Shown here one piece after another: positions 43,129 to 52,408 of a stretch of DNA of 64,000 nucleotides (its first letter is position 1; each line of letters begins with the position of its first letter). The DNA lies in NCBI RefSeq assembly GCF_003933745.1, contig NZ_RSEB01000001.1:682001-746000 (forward strand), in the 5' to 3' direction. This stretch comes from Glycomyces terrestris. Lineage in GTDB: Bacteria > Actinomycetota > Actinomycetes > Mycobacteriales > Micromonosporaceae. The translations under genes and the position numbers were made by a program. The notes under the pieces were generated by a model. It made no database searches and was not told the origin of the DNA. It worked only from the letters and a program-made list of their open reading frames with translations.

Positions 43129-45465
43129 GTGGCTCAAGCTATCGATCAACGCATCGCCGAAGAACTCTCGGTCGGCGCCCACCAAGTCCGCTCGGCCGTC
43201 GCGCTCCTCGACGACGGCTCCACCGTCCCGTTCATCGCCCGGTACCGCAAGGAGGCCACCGGCGGCCTCTCCGACGAGCAGCTGCGCGCGCTCGAGGAGC
43301 GCCTCGGGTACCTGCGGGAGCTGGAGGCCCGCCGCAAGGCGGTGCTCGAATCCATCGCCGAGCAGGGGAAGCTCACCGACGAGCTGGCGGCGCAGATCGA
43401 CGCGGCCGACACCAAGGCCCGGCTCGAGGACCTCTACGCGCCCTTCAAGGTCAAGCGCCGCACCAAGGCCCAGATCGCCCGCGAGGCCGGCCTGGAGCCG
43501 CTCGCCGACCTCCTGCTGAGTGATCCCTCACAGGACCCGGAGACCGCCGCCGCGGCGTTCGTCGACCCCGCCAAGGAGGTCGCCGACGCGGCCGCCGCGC
43601 TCGCCGGGGCCCGCGCGATCCTCACCGAGCGGTTCTCCGAGGACGCCGACCTCATCGGCGACCTGCGCGAACGCATGTGGCGCAAGGGCCGGATCGTCTC
43701 CAGGGTCCGCGAGGGGGCAGAGGAGAAGGGCGCGAAGTTCTCCGACTACTTCGACTTCGCCGAGACGTTCACCACGCTTCCGTCCCACCGGGTGCTCGCG
43801 CTCTTCCGCGGGGAGAAGGAGGAGTCCCTCTCGCTCGCGCTCGAACCGGGCGAGACCGAGGTCGAGGGCGCCGACTGCGAGGCCGCGATCGCCGCGAAGT
43901 TCGGGATCAGGAACGAGGGCCGGCCCGCCGACGCGTGGCTGGCCAAGACCGTCTCGTGGGCCTGGCGCACCCGCATCCTCGTCAAACTCGGCGTCGACCT
44001 GCGGATGCGCCTGTGGCAGCACGCCGAGGACGAGGCCGTCAAGGTCTTCGCCGCGAACCTCAAGGACCTCCTGCTCGCGGCCCCGGCCGGACCGAAGGCC
44101 GTCATGGGCCTGGACCCGGGCTACCGCACCGGCGTCAAGGTCGCCGTCGTCGACGCCACCGGGAAGGTCCTCGACACCACCGCGATCTACCCGCACCAGC
44201 CGCAGAACCGCTGGGACGACGCGCTCGCCGTCCTCGGGGCCCTGGTCAAGAAGCACGGCGTGCAGCTCATCGCCATCGGCAACGGCACCGCCTCGCGCGA
44301 GACCGACCGGCTCGCGACCGACCTCGTCAAGGCGTTCGCGGGAGTGGCCGAGATCGCGAAGATCGTCGTCTCCGAGGCCGGCGCCTCGATCTACTCCGCA
44401 TCCGCGTACGCCACGAAGGAGCTCCCCGGGCTCGACGTGTCGCTGCGCGGCGCCGTCTCGATCGCCCGGCGCCTCCAGGACCCGCTCGCCGAGCTCGTCA
44501 AGATCGAGCCCAAGCACATCGGCGTCGGCCAGTACCAGCACGACCTCACCGAGTCCAAGCTCACCCGCTCGCTCGAAGCGGTCGTCGAGGACGCCGTGAA
44601 CGCCGTCGGCGTCGACCTGAACACCGCGTCCGTGCCGCTGCTGTCCCAGGTGTCGGGCCTGAGCGAGTCCGTGGCCGCGAACATCGTGGCCTACCGCGAC
44701 GAGCACGGCCGCTTCCCCGACCGCAAGGCGCTCCTGAAGGTGCCCCGCTTGGGGCCCAAGGCGTTCGAGCAGGCCGCCGGGTTCCTGCGGGTCCCCGGCG
44801 GGGACAACCCGCTCGACGTCTCCGCCGTCCACCCCGAGGCGTACCCGGTCGTCGAGCGCATCCTCGCGGCCACCGGCGCCACGGTCGCCGGGATCGTCGG
44901 CGACGCGAAGACGCTCCGCGGCCTCAAGCCCGGCGACTTCGCCGACGACCGCTTCGGCGTCCCCACCGTCACCGACATCCTCGCCGAGCTCGAGAAGCCC
45001 GGCCGCGACCCGCGGCCCGAGTTCAAGGCCGCCGCGTTCAAGGAGGGCGTCGAGAAGGTCGCCGACCTCCAGCCGGGGATGCTCCTCGAAGGGGCCGTGA
45101 CGAACGTGGCCGCGTTCGGCGCGTTCGTCGACATCGGCGTCCACCAGGACGGCCTCGTGCACATCTCCGCGCTCGCCAACCGGTACGTGGAGGACCCGCG
45201 CGAGATCGTCAAGCCCGGCGACGTCGTCAAGGTCAAGGTCGTCTCCGTCGACCTGGCCCGGCAGCGGATCTCGCTGACGATGCGCCTCGACGACGAGACC
45301 GAGGCCGGCGGCGGGCAGGGCCAGCGCCGCCAGGGCGGCGGGGACCGGAACCAGAAGGGCGGCAAGGGCGGCGGGCGCCAGCAGCCGCGCCAGCGCGGCG
45401 GCCGCCAGCCCGAGCCGCAGAGCGCGATGGCCGAGGCGCTGCGCCGCGCCGGCCTCACGAAGTGA
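43129..45465 (+). CDS. tex: Tex-family RNA-binding transcription accessory protein
   Basis: 778 residues from GTG 43129. There is no ribosome site: CAGAAT, a good -10, ends six bases before it, so the mRNA is probably leaderless. Domains are in the usual Tex order. An N-terminal Tex/HtH region ([15 protein letters not shown]), the YqgF-like RNase H fold ([19 protein letters not shown]), helix-hairpin-helix ([20 protein letters not shown]) and a C-terminal S1 domain ([22 protein letters not shown]) are all present. A Gly/Gln/Arg-rich tail ends the protein. Tex binds RNA and affects transcription fidelity and stress tolerance. Confidence 0.95.
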   Translation: MAQAIDQRIAEELSVGAHQVRSAVALLDDGSTVPFIARYRKEATGGLSDEQLRALEERLGYLRELEARRKAVLESIAEQGKLTDELAAQIDAADTKARLEDLYAPFKVKRRTKAQIAREAGLEPLADLLLSDPSQDPETAAAAFVDPAKEVADAAAALAGARAILTERFSEDADLIGDLRERMWRKGRIVSRVREGAEEKGAKFSDYFDFAETFTTLPSHRVLALFRGEKEESLSLALEPGETEVEGADCEAAIAAKFGIRNEGRPADAWLAKTVSWAWRTRILVKLGVDLRMRLWQHAEDEAVKVFAANLKDLLLAAPAGPKAVMGLDPGYRTGVKVAVVDATGKVLDTTAIYPHQPQNRWDDALAVLGALVKKHGVQLIAIGNGTASRETDRLATDLVKAFAGVAEIAKIVVSEAGASIYSASAYATKELPGLDVSLRGAVSIARRLQDPLAELVKIEPKHIGVGQYQHDLTESKLTRSLEAVVEDAVNAVGVDLNTASVPLLSQVSGLSESVAANIVAYRDEHGRFPDRKALLKVPRLGPKAFEQAAGFLRVPGGDNPLDVSAVHPEAYPVVERILAATGATVAGIVGDAKTLRGLKPGDFADDRFGVPTVTDILAELEKPGRDPRPEFKAAAFKEGVEKVADLQPGMLLEGAVTNVAAFGAFVDIGVHQDGLVHISALANRYVEDPREIVKPGDVVKVKVVSVDLARQRISLTMRLDDETEAGGGQGQRRQGGGDRNQKGGKGGGRQQPRQRGGRQPEPQSAMAEALRRAGLTK

Positions 45466-45544
45466 CCGGCCGACCGGAGGCGGCCCCGGCAAGCGGGAGC
45501 ACTGATACGAGGCAGCCCTGACGAGAAGAAGCGCTGACGAGAGG

Positions 45545-45570
45545 GAGCGCCCGGCGCGGGCCGGGCGCTC
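45545..45570 (+). terminator. Terminator of tex
   Basis: Perfect 11-bp stem (45545-45555 with 45560-45570), loop GCGG, followed by CTCTT. Confidence 0.85.
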
Positions 45571-45586
45571 CTCTTAGGCTGTGACG

Positions 45587-46726
45587 GTGAAGTTCAGCTC
45601 CCTGTTCCGGCCCATGGACCTCGTCGTCGGGGCCGCCAACGCGGTCGTGGTCATCTCCTGGTCGCTGGTGCAGTGGGAGCTGCGCACCAGGGACGTGCAG
45701 GGCCTCAACGAGGACCTGGGCTGGATCGTCATGTCCGTGTCGGTGGTGGCCCTGTTCTTCCGGTCCGCGTTCCCGCTCGCGGTCACGCTGGTGACGTGGG
45801 CGGCGACGCTCGTGTACTACCCGGCGTCCTCGACGGACGGGCCGATGCTGTCGGCGTTCGTCATCGCCCTGTACACGCTCGCGGCCCTCGGGCGGCTCGT
45901 CGCGGCGTCGGTGATCGCGGCGGCCACGTTCGTGATCGTCGTCGTCTCCGAGATCATCGCGAGGTTCGCGCACATGACCGAGAGCGAGACGCTCATGCTC
46001 GCCGGGTGGATCGTCGCGGTCCCCGCGATCGGGGCCGTGGTCGCGCACTACCGGCGCTACCGGGCCGAGACGCTGGTGGCGCTCGCGGAGGCGCAGCGGC
46101 GCAGCGTCGCCGAGGAGCGCATCCGGATCGCGCGCGAGCTCCACGACGCGGTCGGGCACCATCTGTCGCTCATCAACGTGCAGACCGCGGCCGCGCTCCG
46201 GAAGCTCCGCAAGGACCCGTCCTTCCGGACCGAGGAGGTCCTCGAAGTCGTGGCGCAGACCAGCCAGCTGTCGCTGCGGGAGCTGCGCGCGATGGTCGGG
46301 GTGCTGCGGGAGGCCGGGGAGGACTCGCCGACCGGGCCCGGGCCGGGCCTCGCCCAGCTGCCGTCCCTCGTGGACGCCGCGCGGGCCTCCGGGCTCGACG
46401 TGGAGCTGCGGGTCGACGGGGGCGCGGAGCTGCCGGTCGCGGTGGACGCGGCCGCGTACCGGGTGGTGCAGGAGTCGCTGACGAACGTGCTGCGGCACGC
46501 CAGGGCCTCCCGCGTGCAGGTGCGGGTCGTCATCGGCACCTCGACGCTCGCGGTCGCGGTCGCGGACGACGGCGTCGGCGATGCCAAGGGCGCCAGCGCA
46601 CCCGGGAACGGGCTGACGGGGATGCGCGAGCGGGCCGAAGGGCTCGGCGGTACCTTCAACGCGGGGCCGCGCGAGGACGGCGGCTTCGCCGTGGAGGCCG
46701 CGTGGCCGTTGGAGGTGCCGAAGTGA
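45587..46726 (+). CDS. Sensor histidine kinase (HisKA_3/NarX type)
   Basis: 379 residues from GTG 45587; GTG 45581 is also in frame. TTAGGCT (45574-45580) looks like a -10 for a leaderless transcript, which favours 45587. Four or five membrane segments lie in the first ~150 residues. The phospho-acceptor is in RIRIARELHDAVGHHLSLI (about residue 190) and the HATPase in VVQESLTNVLRHA ... GNGLTGMRERAEGLGG. The following response regulator overlaps its end (GTGA), so the pair is translationally coupled. Confidence 0.93.
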   Translation: MKFSSLFRPMDLVVGAANAVVVISWSLVQWELRTRDVQGLNEDLGWIVMSVSVVALFFRSAFPLAVTLVTWAATLVYYPASSTDGPMLSAFVIALYTLAALGRLVAASVIAAATFVIVVVSEIIARFAHMTESETLMLAGWIVAVPAIGAVVAHYRRYRAETLVALAEAQRRSVAEERIRIARELHDAVGHHLSLINVQTAAALRKLRKDPSFRTEEVLEVVAQTSQLSLRELRAMVGVLREAGEDSPTGPGPGLAQLPSLVDAARASGLDVELRVDGGAELPVAVDAAAYRVVQESLTNVLRHARASRVQVRVVIGTSTLAVAVADDGVGDAKGASAPGNGLTGMRERAEGLGGTFNAGPREDGGFAVEAAWPLEVPK

Positions 46727-47394
46727 TCCGGGTGATGCTCGTCGACGACCAGCGACTGGTGCGCGCCGGCTTCGCGTCGATCCTCGGCGACGAGGACGAC
46801 ATCGAGCTGGTCGGCGAGGCGGGCGACGGCGCCGAGGCCCTCGAACTGGTGCGCAGCAAGCGCCCCGACGTGGTGCTCATGGACATCCGGATGCCGCGCA
46901 TGGACGGCCTGGAGGCGACCGAGCGGATCGGGCGCGACGCGAGGTTCGACGGCGTCAAGGTCGTCATCCTGACCACGTTCGACGAGGACGACTACGTGTA
47001 CCGGGCGCTGCGGGCCGGCGCGAGCGGGTTCCTGGTCAAGGACACCGACCCCGACGAGCTCATCCACGCGATCCGGGTGGTCGCGGCCGGGGAGGCGCTC
47101 ATCTCGCCGAAGGTGACGCGGCGGCTCATCGCCGAGTTCGCCGGGCGCGTCGCGCGGCCCGAGCCGAGTTCGAAGCTGGGTGCGCTGACCGAGCGGGAGA
47201 CCGAGGTCCTCAAGCTCGTGGCGACGGGCATGAGCAACGACGAGATCGCCGGGGCGCTGTTCCTGTCCCCGGCGACGGCGAAGACGCACGTCAGCCGCAT
47301 CATGTCGAAGCTGTCGGCGCGCGACCGCGCGCAGCTGGTGGTGACCGCGTACGAGGCCGGCCTGGTGCGGCCGACCTGGACCGACGGGCAGTGA
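46723..47394 (+). CDS. NarL/LuxR-family response regulator
   Basis: 223 residues from GTG 46723, overlapping the kinase stop. The receiver has VIRVMLVDDQRLVRAGF, phospho-Asp in VVLMDIRMPRMDG, and FLVKD. The LuxR HTH is LTERETEVLKLVATGMSNDEIA ... AKTHVSRIMSKL. It is partner of the preceding kinase. The MMPL transporter gene starts 107 bp downstream on the same strand and is a plausible target. Confidence 0.95.
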   Translation: MIRVMLVDDQRLVRAGFASILGDEDDIELVGEAGDGAEALELVRSKRPDVVLMDIRMPRMDGLEATERIGRDARFDGVKVVILTTFDEDDYVYRALRAGASGFLVKDTDPDELIHAIRVVAAGEALISPKVTRRLIAEFAGRVARPEPSSKLGALTERETEVLKLVATGMSNDEIAGALFLSPATAKTHVSRIMSKLSARDRAQLVVTAYEAGLVRPTWTDGQ

Positions 47395-47501
47395 TGCGAC
47401 CGGGGGCGTACGGTCCGGCCGGGCCGTGATCCCCGCGGAGTAGCGCGAATGCCGCTGCCCGGACGATGCGGCGCGGACCGCCGCTTCGGGAGAGTCGCGG
47501 C

Positions 47502-49613
47502 ATGGAACCAGACCTCGCTCCCGCCCGCTCGCGCCTGGCCCGCCTGTCCGACTGGACGCAGCGCCGGCCCCTGATCGCGCTCCTGCTGTGGGTCCTCGTC
47601 TTCGGCGGCGCGATCGGCGCCGCCGCGGCCGCGGGCTCGGCCTTCGACGACGACTACTCGATGCCCGGGACCGAGTCCCAGGCGCTCGCCGACCTCCTGG
47701 AGGAGCGCGCCCCCGACGCCGACCGGGTCGCCGTCCAGGTCGTCTTCGCCGCCGACGCGGTCGCGGCCGAGCAGGACCGCGTCGACGCGCTGCTGGCCGA
47801 GATCGCGGCCATGCCCGGCGTCGGCGCCGTCTCCGACCCGTTCACCGAACCCGGCGCGATCAGCGAAGACGGCACCGTCGGCTACGCGACCGCCGGGTTC
47901 GACGGGACGACCGAGGAGGCCGCCGCGCTGCTGCCGCTCGCCGAGGACGCCGCCGGGGACGGCCTCGAGGTCGCGCTCGGCGGCGAGCCGATCCGCGAGG
48001 CCGAGGAGGGCGGCGGCGGGGCCGCCGAAGGCGTCGGCGTCCTCGCCGCGCTGGTGATCCTCGTGCTCATGTTCGGGTCGTTCCTGGCCGCGAGCCTGCC
48101 GCTCATCACCGCCGTGTTCGCCGTGGGCACCACGTTCTGCCTGGCGCAGCTCGTCTCCCACGTGACGACCCTGCCGACGTACCTGACGCCGATCCTGTTC
48201 CTGGTGGGCCTCGGCGTCGGCGTCGACTACGCGCTGCTGATCTTCGCGCGGTTCCGCTCCGAACTGCTGGCCGGCGCGAACCGGCGCGACGCCGCCGCGA
48301 CCGCCCTCGACACCGCGGGCCGCTCGGTCCTGTTCGCCGGGTCCGTCGTCATCGTCGCGCTCATCGGCCTGTACGCGCTCGGACTCGGTGCGCTGCAATC
48401 GGTCTCGGTCGCCGTCGCGCTCGTGGTGCTGGTGACGATGGTCGCGTCCGTGACGCTGCTGCCGGCGCTGCTCGGCCTGTTCGGGAAGCGCATCGAGCGG
48501 CGGGTGCGCAAGCGCGCGGCGAAGGCCGGGAGCGCCCCGGGCCGGCGCTGGAACGCGTGGTCGCGCCTGGTCGAGAAGCAGGCGTGGCTCGCGATCGTCG
48601 CCGTGACCGCCGGACTGGCGGCCCTGTCCGCGCCGCTCGCGGGCATCCGGCTCGGCTTCGCCGACGCCGGCGCCGAGTCCGAGGAGCTCCAGAGCCGCCA
48701 GGCGTACGACCTGCTCGCCGAGGGCTTCGGGGCGGGCTTCAACGGCCCGCTCACGGTCGTCACGGACGGCACCGAGGCCGAGGCGCGGGCCGCGCAGGCC
48801 GCGATCGACGCACTGGACTCCGTCGAGTTCGCGTCCCCGGCGTTCCCGATCGGCGAGGGCCTGTGGATGTCGACCGTGATCGGCACCGGCGGGCCCAGCG
48901 ACGAGGCCACCGTGGACCTCGTGCACGAGCTGCGCGGCGACGTCCTCGACGAGGCCCCGGGCGAGCAGCTCGTGGGCGGCGCGACCGCCGCCGCGATCGA
49001 CTTCAGCGAGATCATCGAGGATCGGGCCCCGCTGTTCCTGATCCTCGTCGTGGGCCTGTCGATGCTCCTGCTCATGGTCGTGTTCCGGTCGGTCCTCATC
49101 CCGGTCAAGGCCGCCGTGCTCAACCTGCTCACCATCGGCGCGAGCCTCGGCCTGGTCACCTGGATGTTCCAGGACGGGGCGCTCGGGGCCGAGCCGGGGC
49201 CGATCGAGGCGTTCGTGCCGGTCATGACCTTTGCCATCGTTTTCGGACTGTCGATGGACTACGAGGTGTTCCTCGTGTCCCGCATGCGGGAGGAGTGGGT
49301 GCGCACCGGCGACGCGACCGAGGCCGTGCGCACGGGCCTGGCCTCCACCGGCGGCGTCGTCACCGCCGCGGCCGCGATCATGATCGCCGTGTTCGGCGCG
49401 TTCGTCTTCAGCGAGTCGCGCCTGCTCCAGCAGTTCGGCGTCGGCATGGCCGCGGCGATCTTCATCGACGCGTTCGTCATCCGCGTCCTCCTGGTCCCCG
49501 CGATCATGAAGGTCATGGGCCGCGCCGCCTGGTGGATGCCGAAGTGGATGAACCGCACGCTCCCCCACGTCACCGTCGAGCCCGAACCCGCCCGGGAACC
49601 GGCCCGGACCTGA
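47502..49613 (+). CDS. MMPL-family (RND-type) transporter
   Basis: 703 residues from ATG 47502. It has two MMPL halves. Each has one membrane helix, an extracytoplasmic porter domain, and a bundle of five or six helices. The proton-relay Asp/Tyr pairs are in GLGVGVDYALLIFARFR and FGLSMDYEVFLVSRMRE. It lacks the long C-terminal tail of mycobacterial MmpL3. Related proteins export lipids or drugs. It follows a two-component system that may control it, and is ended by a hairpin at 49627. Confidence 0.95.
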   Translation: MEPDLAPARSRLARLSDWTQRRPLIALLLWVLVFGGAIGAAAAAGSAFDDDYSMPGTESQALADLLEERAPDADRVAVQVVFAADAVAAEQDRVDALLAEIAAMPGVGAVSDPFTEPGAISEDGTVGYATAGFDGTTEEAAALLPLAEDAAGDGLEVALGGEPIREAEEGGGGAAEGVGVLAALVILVLMFGSFLAASLPLITAVFAVGTTFCLAQLVSHVTTLPTYLTPILFLVGLGVGVDYALLIFARFRSELLAGANRRDAAATALDTAGRSVLFAGSVVIVALIGLYALGLGALQSVSVAVALVVLVTMVASVTLLPALLGLFGKRIERRVRKRAAKAGSAPGRRWNAWSRLVEKQAWLAIVAVTAGLAALSAPLAGIRLGFADAGAESEELQSRQAYDLLAEGFGAGFNGPLTVVTDGTEAEARAAQAAIDALDSVEFASPAFPIGEGLWMSTVIGTGGPSDEATVDLVHELRGDVLDEAPGEQLVGGATAAAIDFSEIIEDRAPLFLILVVGLSMLLLMVVFRSVLIPVKAAVLNLLTIGASLGLVTWMFQDGALGAEPGPIEAFVPVMTFAIVFGLSMDYEVFLVSRMREEWVRTGDATEAVRTGLASTGGVVTAAAAIMIAVFGAFVFSESRLLQQFGVGMAAAIFIDAFVIRVLLVPAIMKVMGRAAWWMPKWMNRTLPHVTVEPEPAREPART

Positions 49614-49626
49614 CCGCGGAAACCCG

Positions 49627-49655
49627 GGGCCCCGGCGCGCCGCGCCGGGGCCCTT
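49627..49655 (+). terminator. Terminator of the MMPL gene
   Basis: Perfect 12-bp stem (49627-49638 with 49642-49653), 3-nt loop, then TT. Confidence 0.75.
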
Positions 49656-49738
49656 CCGCGCATTCGCGCGGTTTCCACACGTTCGCGCCGCCCGGGGTCT
49701 AGCGTGGCAGGTACACGCGTCATCGCAGGTGGAACGGG

Positions 49739-50281
49739 GTGGTCGCAGTGCTCGAACTGCTCGCCAGGAACTGGGCCTGGGTCCTGGTCCGGGGGATCTT
49801 CACGCTCGCGTTCGGCATCCTCGCGGTCTTCTGGCCCGGGATCACGCTCATCGCGATGGTGATCCTCTTCGGCGCGTACGCGCTCGTCGACGGCATCGCC
49901 GCGATCGCGATGGGCCTGCGGCGGCACACCGGCCGCGCGATCCTCATCGCCCTCGGCGTCCTCGGCGTCGCCGCCGGCCTCATCGCGCTCATCTGGCCCG
50001 GGATCTCCGCGCTCGCGCTGCTGTACGTGATCGCGTTCTGGGCCATCGTCACCGGCGTCGGCTCCATCGTCAGCGGCGTCGGCCTCACCGGCGACAGCGG
50101 CGGCCGCTGGCTGTTCATCCTCTCCGGACTCGCCGGGATCGCCCTCGGCGTCCTCCTGCTCGCGAACCCCGGCGAAGGCGCGATCGCGCTGGTCGTGACC
50201 ATCGGCGTGTTCGCGATCGCGTGGGGCCTGCTCACGGTCTTCACCAGCGTGCGCCTGCGGCGGCTCTCGCAGGAGGTCTGA
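49739..50281 (+). CDS. HdeD-family (DUF308) membrane protein
   Basis: 180 residues from GTG 49739, with AGGTGG at 49728-49733. Six membrane segments come in three pairs, each with the short WPGI/NPGE motif typical of HdeD (VFWPGITLIAMV, LIWPGISALALL, LANPGEGAIALV). HdeD is linked to acid resistance in E. coli; in actinomycetes its role is unknown. It lies between the MMPL gene and an acyltransferase, with its own small promoter region. Confidence 0.92.
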   Translation: MVAVLELLARNWAWVLVRGIFTLAFGILAVFWPGITLIAMVILFGAYALVDGIAAIAMGLRRHTGRAILIALGVLGVAAGLIALIWPGISALALLYVIAFWAIVTGVGSIVSGVGLTGDSGGRWLFILSGLAGIALGVLLLANPGEGAIALVVTIGVFAIAWGLLTVFTSVRLRRLSQEV

Positions 50282-50367
50282 GCCGGTTCCGAGGCCGCCA
50301 CGCCCTGTTCACTCCGAGTGCAGACCGGGCAAACGCGACCGTCACGCCCATTTCGCATGATGCGTCC

Positions 50368-52359
50368 ATGCCCACCTTCCGCCCCGAGATCCAGGGCCTG
50401 CGCGCCGTCGCCGTGCTGCTGGTCGCCGTCTACCACATCTGGTTCGGCCGCGTGTCCGGCGGCGTCGACGTCTTCCTGTTCCTGACCGGATTCCTCATCA
50501 CCGGCTCCCTGCTGCGCGCGCTCGAACGCGACGGGCGCCTGCACCCGGTCACGTTCCTGACCCGGCTCGCGCGCCGCCTCTTCCCGGCCGCGGCGGTCGT
50601 CCTGCTCGCGGTGCTCCTCATGGCCTGGCTGCTCCTGCCCGAGACGCGGCTGTACGACACCGCCCGCCAGGCCGTGGCCTCCGGCCTGTACTACGAGAAC
50701 TGGGCGCTGGCCGCGGACGCGGTCGACTACGTCGCCCAGGACCAGCCGCTGAGCCCGCTCCAGCACTTCTGGTCGCTGTCCGTCCAGGGCCAGTTCTACG
50801 CGGTGTGGCCGGTCATAGTGGGCGCGGCCGGGCTGCTCGCGCGGCGGCTGCGCCTCGGCCTCCGGGGCGCGGTGTTCGCGGCCTGCGCGGCGGTGTTCGC
50901 CGGCTCCCTCGCGTACTCGGTGGCGGTCACGCACGCGGACCAGGCGCGGGCGTACTTCGACACCGGGGCGCGGCTGTGGGAGTTCGCGCTCGGCGGGATG
51001 CTCGCGGTGGCGCTGCCGCTCCTGCGGCCGCCGGCGCGGCTGCGCGTGGGCCTCGGCTGGACCGGGCTGGCGCTGCTCCTCGCCTGCGGGGCCCTGATCG
51101 ACGTGTCGTCGCGGTTCCCCGGCTGGATCGCCTTGTGGCCCACGGGGGCCGCGCTCATGGTGATCGTCGCCGGCACCACGGGGAGCCGCTGGGGCGCCGA
51201 CCGGGCGCTCACGTGGCGGCCGCTGTCGGTCGTCGGCGACCACTCGTACGCGCTGTACCTGTGGCACTGGCCGATCCTGCTGGGCTACTTCTACCTCGCC
51301 GGGCGCTCCACGGCCACGGTCCTCGGCGGCCTGCTGGTGCTCGCGCTGTCGTTCGGCGCGGCCGTGCTCACCAAGCGGTTCGTGGAGGACCGCACCGCGC
51401 CGCGGCGCGCGTGCAGCCGCGGCTGGTCGGTCGCGGTCGCCGGCGCGTTCCTCGTCCCGGCCGTCGCCACCGCCGGCGCCGCGCAGGCGCAGCTCGCCGT
51501 CGCGCAGGAGGAGCTCGAAGCCGAGATCGCCGCCGCCGTCGCGGAAGGCGGGGTGTACGTCGGCGCCGCCGTCCTCGACGACCCGGCGCTCGCGGCCTCA
51601 CTGGCAGACGAGGTGCCGCCGGTGCCGCCCCTGGCGACCGCCGCGCAGGACCTCCCGGTGATCTACGACGGCCCCGAGGACGAGGACTGCGACGGCACCC
51701 GGCTGTGCGAGTACGGGGACCCCGGCGGCGACCGCACGGTGGCGCTCGTGGGCGCCTCCCGGGTGGCGCACTACTTCCCGGCGTTCGAGCAGGCCGCCCT
51801 CGACCGCGGCTGGCGGCTCCTGGTGCTCACCAAGAGCAGCTGCCAGTTCACCACCGAGCCGGGCACCGAGGAGCGCAAGGACTTCGCCCCCGAATGCGCC
51901 GCCTGGAACGACTGGGCGCTGGAGCGGCTGGAGGCGGAGCGGCCCGACCTGGTGGTGACCCTCGCCGACCGCGCCCACGACCGGGACGAGCGCACCTACC
52001 CCGGCTTCGTCGACCAGTGGCGCCGCCTCGACGCGTGGGGCGTGCCGGTCCTCGCGCTGCGCGACCTGCCGCGGCTCTCGGAGTCGGCCCCGGAGTGCGT
52101 GGCGCGGCTCGGCGCCGACGCGTGCGTGTTCGACGCCGAACCGAGCCACGACCCGGTCGATCCGACCGCCGCCCTCGAAGGCGTCCCGGACAACGTGCGT
52201 TTCGCCGACCTCACCGGGTACGTCTGCCCCGACGCGCGGTGCCCCGCGGAGATCGGGAACATCCTCGTCTACCGCGACACCTCGCACCTGACGAACTCGT
52301 ACGCGACCTCCCTCGCGCCGGTCGTGGAGCGCGTCGTGCTGGAGGCCACCGGCTGGTGA
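50368..52359 (+). CDS. Membrane acyltransferase fused to SGNH domain (OafA-like)
   Basis: 663 residues from ATG 50368; CATGAT ends six bases before, so the mRNA may be leaderless. Residues ~1-350 are an acyltransferase-3 domain: ten or so membrane helices with FRPEIQGLRAVAVLLVAVYH (catalytic His at the H of VYH) and GGVDVFLFLTGFLI. After a helical linker, residues ~440-660 are an SGNH-type domain with the nucleophile in VALVGASRVAHY and the Asp/His pair in YRDTSHLTNSYA. Such fusions O-acetylate surface glycans or glycolipids: the membrane domain passes acetyl groups out and the SGNH domain transfers them. Confidence 0.9.
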   Translation: MPTFRPEIQGLRAVAVLLVAVYHIWFGRVSGGVDVFLFLTGFLITGSLLRALERDGRLHPVTFLTRLARRLFPAAAVVLLAVLLMAWLLLPETRLYDTARQAVASGLYYENWALAADAVDYVAQDQPLSPLQHFWSLSVQGQFYAVWPVIVGAAGLLARRLRLGLRGAVFAACAAVFAGSLAYSVAVTHADQARAYFDTGARLWEFALGGMLAVALPLLRPPARLRVGLGWTGLALLLACGALIDVSSRFPGWIALWPTGAALMVIVAGTTGSRWGADRALTWRPLSVVGDHSYALYLWHWPILLGYFYLAGRSTATVLGGLLVLALSFGAAVLTKRFVEDRTAPRRACSRGWSVAVAGAFLVPAVATAGAAQAQLAVAQEELEAEIAAAVAEGGVYVGAAVLDDPALAASLADEVPPVPPLATAAQDLPVIYDGPEDEDCDGTRLCEYGDPGGDRTVALVGASRVAHYFPAFEQAALDRGWRLLVLTKSSCQFTTEPGTEERKDFAPECAAWNDWALERLEAERPDLVVTLADRAHDRDERTYPGFVDQWRRLDAWGVPVLALRDLPRLSESAPECVARLGADACVFDAEPSHDPVDPTAALEGVPDNVRFADLTGYVCPDARCPAEIGNILVYRDTSHLTNSYATSLAPVVERVVLEATGW

Positions 52360-52365
52360 CACGCC

Positions 52366-52400
52366 GAAGCGGCCCGCGCCGGTCCGGCGCGGGCCGCTTC
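52366..52400. terminator. Bidirectional terminator between acyltransferase and argH
   Basis: Perfect 15-bp stem (52366-52380 with 52386-52400), 5-nt loop. It ends the arg operon on one side and the acyltransferase gene on the other. Confidence 0.85.
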
Positions 52401-52408
52401 GCGTCGCC

